Virus record (IMG/VR): IMGVR_UViG_3300032116_000491
Span: 1 to 40,847 of that record
Reading direction: 5' to 3' (one strand)
Length of the DNA: 40,847 bases
Origin: a virus
The notes below the pieces were generated by a model. The model had not been told where the DNA came from. It saw nothing but the letters and a program-made list of their open reading frames with translations, and ran no database searches. Below are positions 14,316-22,882 of this stretch, one piece after another (the first letter of the stretch is position 1; each line of letters starts with the position of its first letter). A program made the position numbers and the translations under genes.

Positions 14316-14845
14316 TGGAATATCAGCAAGGATTTCCTAGCCCACCTAAAGACGAGTATAGAGAAAGTCTACTAAATACTGCTAATGATGCTGGCTTTAG
14401 GCAAAGGCTATACGATGCTGCTCCTAACCTTAATCTATTTGGTCTCAGGTTTGGTGGTAGTAGCTTATCCCCAGAAGACAGGCTTAAAGCAGCACAACTA
14501 GGTATCGATACAGGAGCTATTACTGACCTAGACTTCTTTTCTTTTGGCAAGTGGAAAGCCTTAGACGCAATCAAGCCTAGAGAACGTGCCGCACAACTTG
14601 AACTGCCAATGGCTAAAGCTGTCGAGGATAGACAGTTTAAACTACAGCAATACCAAATTGATAGGCAGCAAGACCTCCAACGTGACCAAGCTCAAATGCA
14701 ATTTGACTTTGGCTCTAAGATGGCTGACAAGTCTTTGCAAGGGAATAAGGAATTAGCTGAACAACAAGGTAAACTTAACCTAAGACAGTCTATGTTTGAT
14801 GCGGCATCTAAGCGCATTGGTACACCTATCAATTGGTTAGGATAA
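14315..14845 (+). CDS. Helical/coiled-coil virion protein candidate
   Basis: 176 residues with a textbook AGGAGG six bases upstream. The C-terminal half is a long Gln/Asp/Arg-rich helix (DRQFKLQQYQIDRQQDLQRD) likely to be coiled coil. Similar Gln-rich helices are common in internal virion and tail proteins. Function inferred from the late cluster only. Confidence 0.6.
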   Translation: MEYQQGFPSPPKDEYRESLLNTANDAGFRQRLYDAAPNLNLFGLRFGGSSLSPEDRLKAAQLGIDTGAITDLDFFSFGKWKALDAIKPRERAAQLELPMAKAVEDRQFKLQQYQIDRQQDLQRDQAQMQFDFGSKMADKSLQGNKELAEQQGKLNLRQSMFDAASKRIGTPINWLG

Positions 14846-15423
14846 TGACACCTGAAGACTTTATGCAATTACGCCCTGACACTCCAGGGTACATCAACTA
14901 TACCGAAGCTGGGAGAGCCGCAGCTAGGGACAATAAACCTAAACCCTTTAACGCAGACAAAACATTTGGATCTGTCAAAGCTGCTTCAGGGTTAGGATTG
15001 CGTACCTTGAGTTCAAATGCTACTCAGTCTAGAATGGCTTTGCCTTTAAGTGATGTAGCTAAGTCTGGCGTTCAATCAATAGGAACTACAGCTAAATCAT
15101 CTCAACCAGCGAAGACTGAGCCAAGTGATTTAGATAGGCTCAAAGGTGCTTATGATATTGACTACAAATATCGTGGTCTATATGGCAACCAAGACATTGA
15201 CCTATCCAAACGTAAGATCAAGGAAGTCAATACTCTAGCTAACAATGAAGCTAATCGTGCCTTGGGCATGGAACTAGCAACTAGACTACCCTATGCCTCC
15301 TTCGAGCAAAACCTTACTTCAATGAGACAAGCTGGTGTTAATGCAGCTAACATGACTAACTCCATCTCAGGAGCTTACAATAGTTCTGTATCTAAGCTCA
15401 ATCCAGTATCTATGAGCCTATAA
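14845..15423 (+). CDS. Hypothetical late protein
   Basis: 192 residues from ATG 14845, which overlaps the previous stop by one base (TAATG) and has AGGATA upstream. A TTG at 14833 is unlikely. Polar and Ser/Asn/Ala-rich, with no hydrophobic segment. Codon use and composition match the flanking late genes. Confidence 0.6.
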   Translation: MTPEDFMQLRPDTPGYINYTEAGRAAARDNKPKPFNADKTFGSVKAASGLGLRTLSSNATQSRMALPLSDVAKSGVQSIGTTAKSSQPAKTEPSDLDRLKGAYDIDYKYRGLYGNQDIDLSKRKIKEVNTLANNEANRALGMELATRLPYASFEQNLTSMRQAGVNAANMTNSISGAYNSSVSKLNPVSMSL

Positions 15424-15425
15424 CT

Positions 15426-16001
15426 ATGACACAAGCAAAAATGACCTTTGCCTCTGATGCCTTTAAGAATGCTGCTGCTTCTTTAAGTGGTAGAGCATCC
15501 AACACAAATACTGTTACTCAGAGGATGGGGCTAGGAGATACATCTAAAACTCCATCAGTTAATACTTTCACTAGTAACGCTACTAATAACGCAAGTCAAG
15601 CAGAGCGACAAGGTTATGCTAATGCTAATGAAGCCTTAGCTAACAATCCTATGTTTAAGCAAACACAACTTAACGATAGCCGCAACTTTACTGAAGACCA
15701 GCGTAGATTTAATGCTGGCTTAGGCGTTAAAGCTAACGAGCAATCAACCCTACGTTATCAATCAGACAACTTACTATCAGGTGTTAGATACAATGCTGAT
15801 GCTGGTGTTAAGTCTACTCAGATTGGTGCTGATGCTAATAGATATGGTGCTGACAGAGGATTAGAAGGTTCTAAATACAGTGCTGATAGAGGCGTAGATG
15901 TGGCTCGTATTAGTGCTGACGCTAATAGGTTCTCTGCACTGCTTGGTGCTGGCACTGCTACTCTTAACTCACAACAATATCGTCCTTCATTCAATAGATA
16001 G
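15426..16001 (+). CDS. Late protein with short Ala-Asp-Arg repeats
   Basis: 191 residues. Residues about 120-170 contain an irregular repeat built on GADANRYGADRG / KYSADRGVD / ISADANRF (about 9-11 residues per unit), a pattern seen in long helical virion proteins. The N-terminal half is Asn/Thr/Ala-rich. No family recognised. Confidence 0.6.
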   Translation: MTQAKMTFASDAFKNAAASLSGRASNTNTVTQRMGLGDTSKTPSVNTFTSNATNNASQAERQGYANANEALANNPMFKQTQLNDSRNFTEDQRRFNAGLGVKANEQSTLRYQSDNLLSGVRYNADAGVKSTQIGADANRYGADRGLEGSKYSADRGVDVARISADANRFSALLGAGTATLNSQQYRPSFNR

Positions 16002-16003
16002 CC

Positions 16004-16450
16004 ATGTCTTTTTCTTTGCCTGTTAATAGCTCTTGGATGAACAAACCCATTTCATCCTTTGATCAATCATCTTTTAGCCAAAATGGTAGCTCTAGTACTT
16101 CAACTTCTAGCGTTAACTCTGGCTTTAGTGGTGATCTTCAAAATGTATTCACCTCTCTAGGCAACATAGCTGAAACAAAAGCTCAAAACGACCAAAGACG
16201 CTTTAGAGAAGACTTGCCATTCCAATCACGTATCTATCAAGACTTTGATACCGAGGCTGCTGGTCGCACAGAGGGTATTGATACTAGAGCTAGAGAACAA
16301 AACTCTAACCTAACTAAAGACCGTATGCGATTACAGTCAACTCAGAACATTGCTGAAGAAAAGAATAGAGGACAAGTTCAAGTCAATACCACTGGTCAAA
16401 CTAGAGATGCTGACTTGAAACGTGCGCTATCAGTATTGCCTAGGAAGTAA
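16004..16450 (+). CDS. Helical late protein
   Basis: 148 residues. A Ser/Asn/Phe-rich N-terminus (about 50 residues) is followed by a charged helix rich in Arg, Glu and Gln (ETKAQNDQRRFREDLPFQSR). It continues the run of repeat-rich proteins just before the packaging genes. Confidence 0.6.
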   Translation: MSFSLPVNSSWMNKPISSFDQSSFSQNGSSSTSTSSVNSGFSGDLQNVFTSLGNIAETKAQNDQRRFREDLPFQSRIYQDFDTEAAGRTEGIDTRAREQNSNLTKDRMRLQSTQNIAEEKNRGQVQVNTTGQTRDADLKRALSVLPRK

Positions 16451-16459
16451 GGAGATGAA

Positions 16460-17098
16460 ATGGCATCATCATCAATGCGGAATCCCGCTAATAGACCTAA
16501 GAAGTATCCCGATGCTATACCAGCACATCAGGTAATCCAAGGGTTCTTCAATCAACAGCTTGACTCTGAGCTAGAGTCTCAATTCACCCTACTTTGTAGA
16601 CGCAACCCTACTGAGTACGGTCAACAACTAGCTTGGTTGGTCAAGAATGGATGTGTGTGTTCAATACCTCAAATCAAGGCATGGCTAAAGGTCAAGGGCA
16701 TTAAGGCTGGTACTGAAGCTGATACCCTTAACCGTAAGCTAGAAGAGTACGCGGGCATTGATGTAGTAGGGGGTCTTGAATCATTAGCCGTTAGGACTGC
16801 TAACCTAGCATTCGATTATGGTGGTCTAATCCAAAACAAGTTAGACGGGGGAGAGATAACTGACTCTCAGATGCAATCAATCATCGCTCAGTATCCAGCA
16901 GTGGTAGGACAGACTAAGCAGATACTACAAGCCCTAGCACAAGTAAAGGAACGTACAGGAGAGAGGGAGCTACTACTAGCTGGTGCTGATAGGGTGAAGT
17001 CTTTAGTACTCAATATGCTTGAGAAGAACTCACCCTTTAGACCAGCACTTGAGCAGTATTTTCAAGCTGCTATTCAAAGGATCGCGGAAGAGGTTTAG
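16460..17098 (+). CDS. Putative terminase small subunit
   Basis: 212 residues; AAGGAGATGAA precedes the ATG. Residues about 50-95 (LAWLVKNGCVCSIPQIKAWL, then KAGTEADTLNRKLEEYAG) could form the N-terminal helix-turn-helix that recognises phage DNA. A long helical centre and C-terminus suit oligomer formation. It is the last forward gene before the large terminase, separated only by a reverse-strand island. The name rests on position, size and the helical pattern, not on a family motif. Confidence 0.45.
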   Translation: MASSSMRNPANRPKKYPDAIPAHQVIQGFFNQQLDSELESQFTLLCRRNPTEYGQQLAWLVKNGCVCSIPQIKAWLKVKGIKAGTEADTLNRKLEEYAGIDVVGGLESLAVRTANLAFDYGGLIQNKLDGGEITDSQMQSIIAQYPAVVGQTKQILQALAQVKERTGERELLLAGADRVKSLVLNMLEKNSPFRPALEQYFQAAIQRIAEEV

Positions 17099-17330
17099 GG
17101 ATCGTCAGCCCATATTCTAGCCATTTATTAGATTTGTCAGGTTCTCTCAAGAGGATATAGGGAGGTATAGTCCCATCCCATCCACTTAGCCCTGTCTCAG
17201 TAACTTTAGCTGGATAGCAAATGACTGCAGACACATCTTTCTTTCCCTCTAAATATAAATGTACGCTTGACTCGCCATAGCCTTGCTCCGCTAATGACTG
17301 CAATCTAGCAATCAATTCATTAACTGTCAT
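17070..17330 (-). CDS. Small MTVNE-family protein
   Basis: 86 residues from ATG 17330; an earlier TTG is in frame. It starts MTVNELIARLQSLAEQGYGE, the same beginning as the next two upstream genes, then a beta-type segment (VHLYLEGKKDVSAVICYPAK). Its 3' end overlaps the putative small terminase gene by 29 bp in opposite directions. Last gene of reverse island 2. Confidence 0.7.
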   Translation of the reverse strand: MTVNELIARLQSLAEQGYGESSVHLYLEGKKDVSAVICYPAKVTETGLSGWDGTIPPYILLREPDKSNKWLEYGLTIPKPLPRSFE

Positions 17331-17332
17331 AA

Positions 17333-17563
17333 TCACCAATCCAATATAGTTTGTGTACTTACGGTCTTAACAACCCTGTAGTTGTTGTAATGAAAGTTCT
17401 CACGACTCCACTCTAAAGCAGACTTGGCTGAAGCCTCATCTAAGTCTTTGCAGGAAGAATCAGTCTTCCAGTCACCTACTTTGTGCTGACTGTATTCGCT
17501 ATTAGTTTTAGGGCAATACTCAATGTGATAAGTCGTTGTTTCAATAGCTTCATTAACTGTCAT
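17333..17563 (-). CDS. Small protein, MTVNE start and YRVVKT-ILDW end
   Basis: 76 residues. The start MTVNEAIETT shares its DNA with two neighbours. The C-terminal half (NFHYNNYRVVKTVSTQTILD) matches a recurring end in this genome: 17913 (YKLVAGEVEVLD) and 26140 (YRIMKATTTFEVLDF). Similar small phage proteins end in a YRIVxxTTTxxVL pattern. The gene therefore looks like a hybrid of two local families. Confidence 0.7.
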   Translation of the reverse strand: MTVNEAIETTTYHIEYCPKTNSEYSQHKVGDWKTDSSCKDLDEASAKSALEWSRENFHYNNYRVVKTVSTQTILDW

Positions 17564-17723
17564 GCTTAACTCCTATAAACATCTCATCTCCTTGTTGAAG
17601 CAAGGTTAGTGAAAGGCTAAAGGTAAGTTTGTTGTTAACAGTATCAACAACTCCTACTTCTAATCCTTCATACCCCTCATTAATGAGTGCTTCAAGTTGT
17701 AAGTACAATTCATTAACTGTCAT
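17553..17723 (-). CDS. Small MTVNE-family protein (short gene)
   Basis: 56 residues: MTVNELYLQLEALINEGYEG, then a beta-rich C-terminus (LTFSLSLTLLQQGDEMFIG). GGAGGTGGACG precedes the ATG. It overlaps the next gene by 11 bp and the previous one by 4 bp (ATGA). The frame fills what would otherwise be a 150-bp hole in the operon. It aligns by eye with 17070-17330 over its first 20 residues. Confidence 0.75.
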   Translation of the reverse strand: MTVNELYLQLEALINEGYEGLEVGVVDTVNNKLTFSLSLTLLQQGDEMFIGVKHDS

Positions 17724-17920
17724 CGTCCACCTCCATTAGGATGCCCAATCATAGCTACTAGTTGTTTGGTGACCTTATACATCCTAAATGCATAGTTAGG
17801 TTGTTTCTCTTGCCAGTAATGCCACATCTCAATAGCTGTAGTCTCATCACATCCAAGGTCACAGTAATGCTCCCAGTTATCATCATTGGTGATGCAACGC
17901 TCTAGGGTGTAGTTAATCAT
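17720..17920 (-). CDS. Small hypothetical protein of reverse island 2
   Basis: 66 residues; GAGGTATTAG is upstream. Contains LERCITNDDNWEHYCDLGCD and then YAFRMYKVTKQLVAM, a weak version of the YRIVK-type C-terminal pattern. The start overlaps the stop of the gene before (ATGATTAA). Confidence 0.7.
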   Translation of the reverse strand: MINYTLERCITNDDNWEHYCDLGCDETTAIEMWHYWQEKQPNYAFRMYKVTKQLVAMIGHPNGGGR

Positions 17921-18086
17921 CTAATACCTCAACCTCTCCTGCCACTAATTTGTATTCAGTCCCTTTATAAGCTTTTCTACATAGGGCAATATGTGTTTTA
18001 ACAGCATCTAGGCTCTCAAAGTATTCACCAATAACAGACCAGTTTTTAGAATAGTGCGACCTGTAAAGAATCATGTATAGTTTCAT
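17913..18086 (-). CDS. Small protein, first gene of reverse island 2
   Basis: 57 residues from ATG 18086, with GAGGGACTA upstream and the promoter-like element about 29 nt before the ATG. A longer frame from 18152 would cross that element and the start of the terminase gene. MKLYMILYRSHYSKNWSVIG, then a central helix and an end EYKLVAGEVEVLDD of the YRIVK...VLD type. Confidence 0.7.
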   Translation of the reverse strand: MKLYMILYRSHYSKNWSVIGEYFESLDAVKTHIALCRKAYKGTEYKLVAGEVEVLDD

Positions 18087-18108
18087 TAGTCCCTCAGTTA
18101 TTAATCCT

Positions 18109-18124
18109 CCCCTAGCGTAGCGTT
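18109..18124 (-). promoter_or_regulatory. Reverse-strand promoter-like element
   Basis: The reverse strand reads AACGCTACGCTAGGGG and then AGGATTAATAACTGAGGG, 29 nt before ATG 18086. The large terminase ATG is 5 nt away on the other strand and has no ribosome site. Confidence 0.6.
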
Positions 18125-18129
18125 CCCCT

Positions 18130-19794
18130 ATGGCTCGATTCAGACCATCCACATCCCTTGGACTTCAGATACAAGCTGATGTCACTTACCATGCCAAGGC
18201 TGCAACACAAGCTACTCAGCCCTTAGTCCTCAAGGCTAGACAAAATACCAAGGAAGGGTTCACAGCCTTCAGGGAGTATGTGTGCTTCCCTCAAATATCT
18301 GCTAATGAAGAAGGTGTAGAGGACATCAATGACTTAGCAGCACATAAGTATGCAAGACCTAAGCACCACTCTGAGTGGATGGATGAGCTATTCACAGGAG
18401 AAGACTCGCGTTGTCTTAAAGGTATTGGTGGTTCTAACACTCTAATCCTAGCTCCACGACTAAGCGCTAAGTCTAGATTCATGACCGAGTGGATCGCGCA
18501 TCAGATAGGTGTGCAGACTGAGGCTGGTATTCCTATCAAAGTACTGGTTATCTCTTACTCAATCACCATTAGTACTCAAAAGTCCATAGAGATAAAACAA
18601 ATCATTGAGTCTGATAGATTCCAACAAGTATTCCCTAACGTCTCTAAGGGTAAGAGATGGTCTGATGAGGTATGGGAAATAGATAAGCGTAAGGCAGGAC
18701 TACAAGCACTAGGTGAGCCATATACCCTAGCCTGTGCTGGCATTGTTGGTAGTGTCACCTCTCGTAGAGCGCACATCATTCTCTTTGATGACCTTATCAA
18801 ATCACCTGCGGATATCGAGAATCCCACAGTTAGAGAGAAGATGGCTAGTACTTACCACAACGCTATTAAACCTACTATGTTCCCTGGTGGTAGACAAATA
18901 TGTATTGGTACTCGAATGAGTGCTGATGACCTATACGCAACTGAGTTCAACACTGAGAAGCGCTGGAAGGTAATTGAACAACAAGCCATAGTCGAAAGTG
19001 ATGATGGTAAGGAGATAAGCTACTGGGAAGAGTTCATACCACTCAAGCACCTACTCACCTTGCGAGACCCAGATAAAGGTGGCGACCCTATCTCCTTTAG
19101 TTTCCAGTATCAAAATAAGATTGTCTCAATTGGTGGACTAGCTATACCTCCCGAGTGGATTAAGTACGATTACCCAGAGAAGGTAAGTGCTTACTCCCGC
19201 TTCGCCATTGGTACTGACCTTGCCGATAGTGTTAAAAAGAAAGCTGACTTCACTGTATTCACTCTAATGGGGCGTTATGGTAGTACATCCAATGGACGTA
19301 TTGACCTACTTGGTAGTGCAAGGTTTAAGGCTTCTGGGAACATAGCTAAACTCAACCAACTACTAATGCTCCTCTATGACCATGACCTTCTAGACATAGA
19401 TGAAGAAGGCTGGACTAATCCAGATGACCCTGTAGCGCAACAGTTTCCCATCAAGTATAAGTCTCGTCCTAACGTATACATTGACCTATATCTAGAGGAC
19501 GTATCACAACAGTTGAGCATCATGGCTGACTTCAATGCACTAATCAAAGTAGCTATGGGCATCCACTCTATACACCCTCGACCACTTAAGCTCAAAGGAG
19601 ATAAGAGGGAAAGACTTATGGCTATATCAGGTGCATTGCAAGTTGGCAACATCACTTTCAATAAGTTTAAGTACAGTCCCTCTCAGTCCACTATTAAGGA
19701 GTTGCTGTTCTTCGGCAGTACTCTACACGATGACTTTGTTGATTCACTTACTTGTGGTGTTATTGGATTGGGTTATCGCTTGCCTCTATCTTAG
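18130..19794 (+). CDS. Terminase large subunit
   Basis: 554 residues. The ATPase domain shows a Walker A variant, LAPRLSAKSRF (about 107-117), Walker B with catalytic acid, HIILFDDLI (215-223), and the coupling motif IGTRM (259-263). The C-terminal RNase H-like nuclease has GTDLADS (361-367) and HDDFVDS (533-539), which supply the metal-binding Asp residues. Together with a small subunit it pumps DNA into the procapsid through the portal and cuts concatemers. The portal follows after one reverse-strand island. The start has no Shine-Dalgarno sequence because it abuts the element at 18109-18124. Confidence 0.95.
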   Translation: MARFRPSTSLGLQIQADVTYHAKAATQATQPLVLKARQNTKEGFTAFREYVCFPQISANEEGVEDINDLAAHKYARPKHHSEWMDELFTGEDSRCLKGIGGSNTLILAPRLSAKSRFMTEWIAHQIGVQTEAGIPIKVLVISYSITISTQKSIEIKQIIESDRFQQVFPNVSKGKRWSDEVWEIDKRKAGLQALGEPYTLACAGIVGSVTSRRAHIILFDDLIKSPADIENPTVREKMASTYHNAIKPTMFPGGRQICIGTRMSADDLYATEFNTEKRWKVIEQQAIVESDDGKEISYWEEFIPLKHLLTLRDPDKGGDPISFSFQYQNKIVSIGGLAIPPEWIKYDYPEKVSAYSRFAIGTDLADSVKKKADFTVFTLMGRYGSTSNGRIDLLGSARFKASGNIAKLNQLLMLLYDHDLLDIDEEGWTNPDDPVAQQFPIKYKSRPNVYIDLYLEDVSQQLSIMADFNALIKVAMGIHSIHPRPLKLKGDKRERLMAISGALQVGNITFNKFKYSPSQSTIKELLFFGSTLHDDFVDSLTCGVIGLGYRLPLS

Positions 19795-19949
19795 GCTCAG
19801 TACCGTACTCAACATCAAACTCAGCCGTCTTAAGGATAGGGTACACTGTAGGGGGAGAATCTATGGGTAATATGCACTAGTCATATTGTTTAATCCATAC
19901 CCATACAAAGGTTCTAAGTCTATAGCCATATGCCCTAGCTACTCATGCC

Positions 19950-20708
19950 TTAGTAGGGAATGTCATACTGATTAGCAAAGGCAGCTAGAGACTGTAGAGC
20001 CTGTCTAGCTTTCATGGTTTCTTGCATAGCTAAGTACTGTTGCCCTAAGTCATCGCTTATCCCCCGTGGTAGCCTCTCCCCTAATGGCTCTAGTACATCA
20101 CTTGCCATAGCACTCATTGAAGGCTGTGGGTTAGGTGCTACTTGAGGTTGTGATAAGTCTATAGCCATGCGTCTACCCATACTATCTATAGGTCTACGCA
20201 GTTGAGATGCATAACGAATTAGGCTGTTAGAAGTTAAAGGGTTGTATCCACTGGATAGCAGATCACCTATCTCATCCTCCATGCTTAACTTACCTACTTG
20301 AGCAGCTTGTTTAAACCCAGTATTCAAAGCTTGGATAGCTCTAGACTGTAGACCATCGCCTTCCCACTTAGGACTACCCTTGCCAGTGCGATGAGTTAAA
20401 GTATTCAGATAACTAGATACTTCGCCTTGACCAGCCCTTTTGTACAGCTCATCCATAAGTCTAGGATGTTGCATAAACTTAGCAGCATTAATGTCTGACA
20501 ACAGCATTAGGTTAGACGTTTCAGGCAACATCTCTCTTAACCCAAAGAATGCACTGTCAGCATCAGCAAAGTTATACCCTGCGTACTCAACTGGATATTG
20601 TCTCTTTAGTTTAGAAGCTCTTAGAGTGGGATTAGTAAGAGCCTGAAGAAACACGTCAGGGCTTTTGCTATAAATGTTGTTAGGGATTAGCCAAGGCTTT
20701 TGATACAT
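19950..20708 (-). CDS. Hypothetical protein of reverse island 3
   Basis: 252 residues from ATG 20708. The N-terminal 120 residues are distinctive (KPWLIPNNIYSKSPDVFLQA, then YPVEYAGYNFADADSAFFGL and KGSPKWEGDGLQSRAIQAL) and look like a real fold, but I cannot name it. The C-terminal 80 residues are Pro/Gln/Met-rich and then helical. It is a single-gene island with its own promoter-like element 25 nt upstream, between terminase and portal. The 155-bp gap to the terminase holds only a 22-codon frame that I do not call. Confidence 0.7.
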   Translation of the reverse strand: MYQKPWLIPNNIYSKSPDVFLQALTNPTLRASKLKRQYPVEYAGYNFADADSAFFGLREMLPETSNLMLLSDINAAKFMQHPRLMDELYKRAGQGEVSSYLNTLTHRTGKGSPKWEGDGLQSRAIQALNTGFKQAAQVGKLSMEDEIGDLLSSGYNPLTSNSLIRYASQLRRPIDSMGRRMAIDLSQPQVAPNPQPSMSAMASDVLEPLGERLPRGISDDLGQQYLAMQETMKARQALQSLAAFANQYDIPY

Positions 20709-20726
20709 AGTTGTTATTAACTCTTT

Positions 20727-20742
20727 CTCCTAGCGTAGCGTA
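20727..20742 (-). promoter_or_regulatory. Reverse-strand promoter-like element
   Basis: The reverse strand reads TACGCTACGCTAGGAG, 25 nt before ATG 20708. The first base and the G-run deviate from consensus, but the position fits. Confidence 0.55.
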
Positions 20743-20776
20743 TAGTAAGAGTAACTAATATTAGATAGAGATATAC

Positions 20777-22882
20777 ATGGAAACAGGTAGCGTAGTTCAG
20801 GCGTTTATCGACAGGAAGAATAGCGGCTCTGAAAGTATGGTAGTACCTAACCATATCAAACAGATTGTCTTATTTATGACTAGGCAGGGCTTAGAGTTCC
20901 TTGTAGACCAAGATACTCCTGATGAGCGAAGACGTAAATTCATAGACAAGATTATCAAAGCTAACAAGCTAGATATGTACTACCAAGGGATCGCCTCACT
21001 CTTCATAGCTACTGGTGGTGTTCTATGGTTAATGCAACCTACCTTAGACGGATACTCAATCTATTGGTTCCATAGCGGTAAAGAGAATAACTCAATAGAT
21101 GATGTTAAGTCTCAATACATGGTCTTCTACTCTCCCAATGGCAGGGAGATGCAAGAAGTGATCATTAGATATAAGTACTATGACCGTTCACCCAGTCAAA
21201 TGTACTACGCTCAATCATCTCTAGGTTCTGAGAGATGGGTGCGTCTACGAGTAAAGACTGACACGGTAACCCAAGAGTTCTTCAATGCCGAGCCACCACT
21301 AGACATCTACTCAACTAGCTCTAACTACGCCCCCCCACTTCAGGTCAACTCCTTCATCAACACACTAGGCTACATCCCTTGTGTAGAATCACCCAACCTC
21401 CCATACTTCCCCGGGGATAGTGGTAGGTCTGACTTTGCTATGGTTAGTGACCAGATAGAAGCCGAAGATACGGTAAGGGGCGCTATCATGCAAAATATCT
21501 TCACCTTTGGCAATCCTACCCTTATCACTACTCGTTCCCGTGAAGAAGTGATGCAAAAGACTACTGAGATAGGTACTCAGTCATGGGCTGCTTCACAAGG
21601 TTTCAAAGATCTAACTTCTGTGCGTATTGGCGGTAGACGTAATGATGGCGGATGGGCAGCGCGTCAACACGAAAAGATTGTTCCCGTCATTGGAAATGTA
21701 AACGCTGATGAAAGATTTGGCTATGTAGTGCCTGACCCCGTATCTCCTGACCAAGCTAGATTTGCTGACACTTACCGCACTGCGCTTCATGGAGCTTTAG
21801 GAGGCATTGACCCGAATGACCAGTCTTTCAGTACCTTTGGTGAGGTCAAATCTCTCTATGGGAAAGTGGCTGCTACTGCCAACATGAAGTCCCTGACCCT
21901 ATGGCAACATGGACTATCCCGAGTCCTTGAGTTGTGCATCATGCATGAAGAACGTCTATATATGGATCAATTCAAGCAGTGGCTCCTATCGGAAGACCCT
22001 AAGATTGACATCACTCAAGTTACCCAACAACAGATTGAACAACTAATCTGGCAAGACGGTATCGAAGCACCCATTAGCGTAGGACTACAACCCTTTGGTG
22101 AAGTCAATGTCTACTATCGCTATAACGGTGATGTATTTGAGGACTCACCCCAAGACAAACTAGACCGCACTATCTATACTCGTAACCTTCAAGAGCTAGG
22201 AGTAGGAAGTCTAGAAGCCCTTGATGCTGTATTCCCTGACCTATCCCTCAAAGAAAAGAAGGCTAAGTTATCAGGCATTCCTTTTAGGATTGGAGGTGAG
22301 TACTTAGGGTTGTTCAATAATCTTTTACAACAACATATGCAACTTTCTCAGGTAGAAGATCCATATAATCCGGGTAAAGCTCTAAGTTTGCGCTATGATA
22401 TGACTTATCTAATGGACTCAGTGTACACGGTACTGAAACGTGAGTTCTCCTACGGCGCATCCTATGATGAAGCTGACAACAAGGATAATCCCTTAACTAA
22501 TGGTACAAGCACTCCCTCAGAACTATCAGGTTCAACAAGCCCCATCACCACAGGTAGCTCCTCAAACGGTAGCCCCACAGTGGCAGTCAGCACCTCAACT
22601 GGTGAGCCCTTACCCTTCGACTGGGCTAACCCCCCAGTACTCCCATCCTCAGCAATTCGCACCGACAACGGGCGGTTGGATACAAACAACCCCTCAGTCA
22701 GTGGTAGCTCCTACTCAGCAAGCGAATCCAGTTACGGATTACCTGACCCTGAACGGCTTGGTTCCCAACAGCTATTTACCAAACCCAACTTCAGTACAAC
22801 CACAGTACTCCCCCCAAGTCACCTCGCCAACGAGACAGTACAGCCCCAAGCTAGACCTAAACGCCCCAAGCGGAAAGGATAG
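20777..22882 (+). CDS. Portal protein
   Basis: 701 residues, a usual size for podovirus portals. It follows the terminase and precedes scaffold and capsid. The central part has the alternating charged helices and beta turns of portals (residues 335-380: DPVSPDQARFADTYRTALHG and GEVKSLYGKVAATANMKSLT). The helix LWQHGLSRVLELCIMHEERL would be the wing/stem helix. From about residue 575 the sequence turns into a Ser/Thr/Pro-rich tail ending PKRPKRKG, encoded in the same DNA as the start of the next gene. The call rests on order and pattern. Confidence 0.85.
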   Translation: METGSVVQAFIDRKNSGSESMVVPNHIKQIVLFMTRQGLEFLVDQDTPDERRRKFIDKIIKANKLDMYYQGIASLFIATGGVLWLMQPTLDGYSIYWFHSGKENNSIDDVKSQYMVFYSPNGREMQEVIIRYKYYDRSPSQMYYAQSSLGSERWVRLRVKTDTVTQEFFNAEPPLDIYSTSSNYAPPLQVNSFINTLGYIPCVESPNLPYFPGDSGRSDFAMVSDQIEAEDTVRGAIMQNIFTFGNPTLITTRSREEVMQKTTEIGTQSWAASQGFKDLTSVRIGGRRNDGGWAARQHEKIVPVIGNVNADERFGYVVPDPVSPDQARFADTYRTALHGALGGIDPNDQSFSTFGEVKSLYGKVAATANMKSLTLWQHGLSRVLELCIMHEERLYMDQFKQWLLSEDPKIDITQVTQQQIEQLIWQDGIEAPISVGLQPFGEVNVYYRYNGDVFEDSPQDKLDRTIYTRNLQELGVGSLEALDAVFPDLSLKEKKAKLSGIPFRIGGEYLGLFNNLLQQHMQLSQVEDPYNPGKALSLRYDMTYLMDSVYTVLKREFSYGASYDEADNKDNPLTNGTSTPSELSGSTSPITTGSSSNGSPTVAVSTSTGEPLPFDWANPPVLPSSAIRTDNGRLDTNNPSVSGSSYSASESSYGLPDPERLGSQQLFTKPNFSTTTVLPPSHLANETVQPQARPKRPKRKG

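Noticed and set aside
19795-19949. 22-codon reverse frame MAIDLEPLYGYG...
   Set aside because: It has an AGGG upstream, but it is very short, is not coupled to a neighbour and has no promoter-like element.
19950-20708. NADAR or ADP-ribose-processing domain
   Set aside because: A vague similarity around 'KWEGDGLQS' only; the key motifs do not line up.
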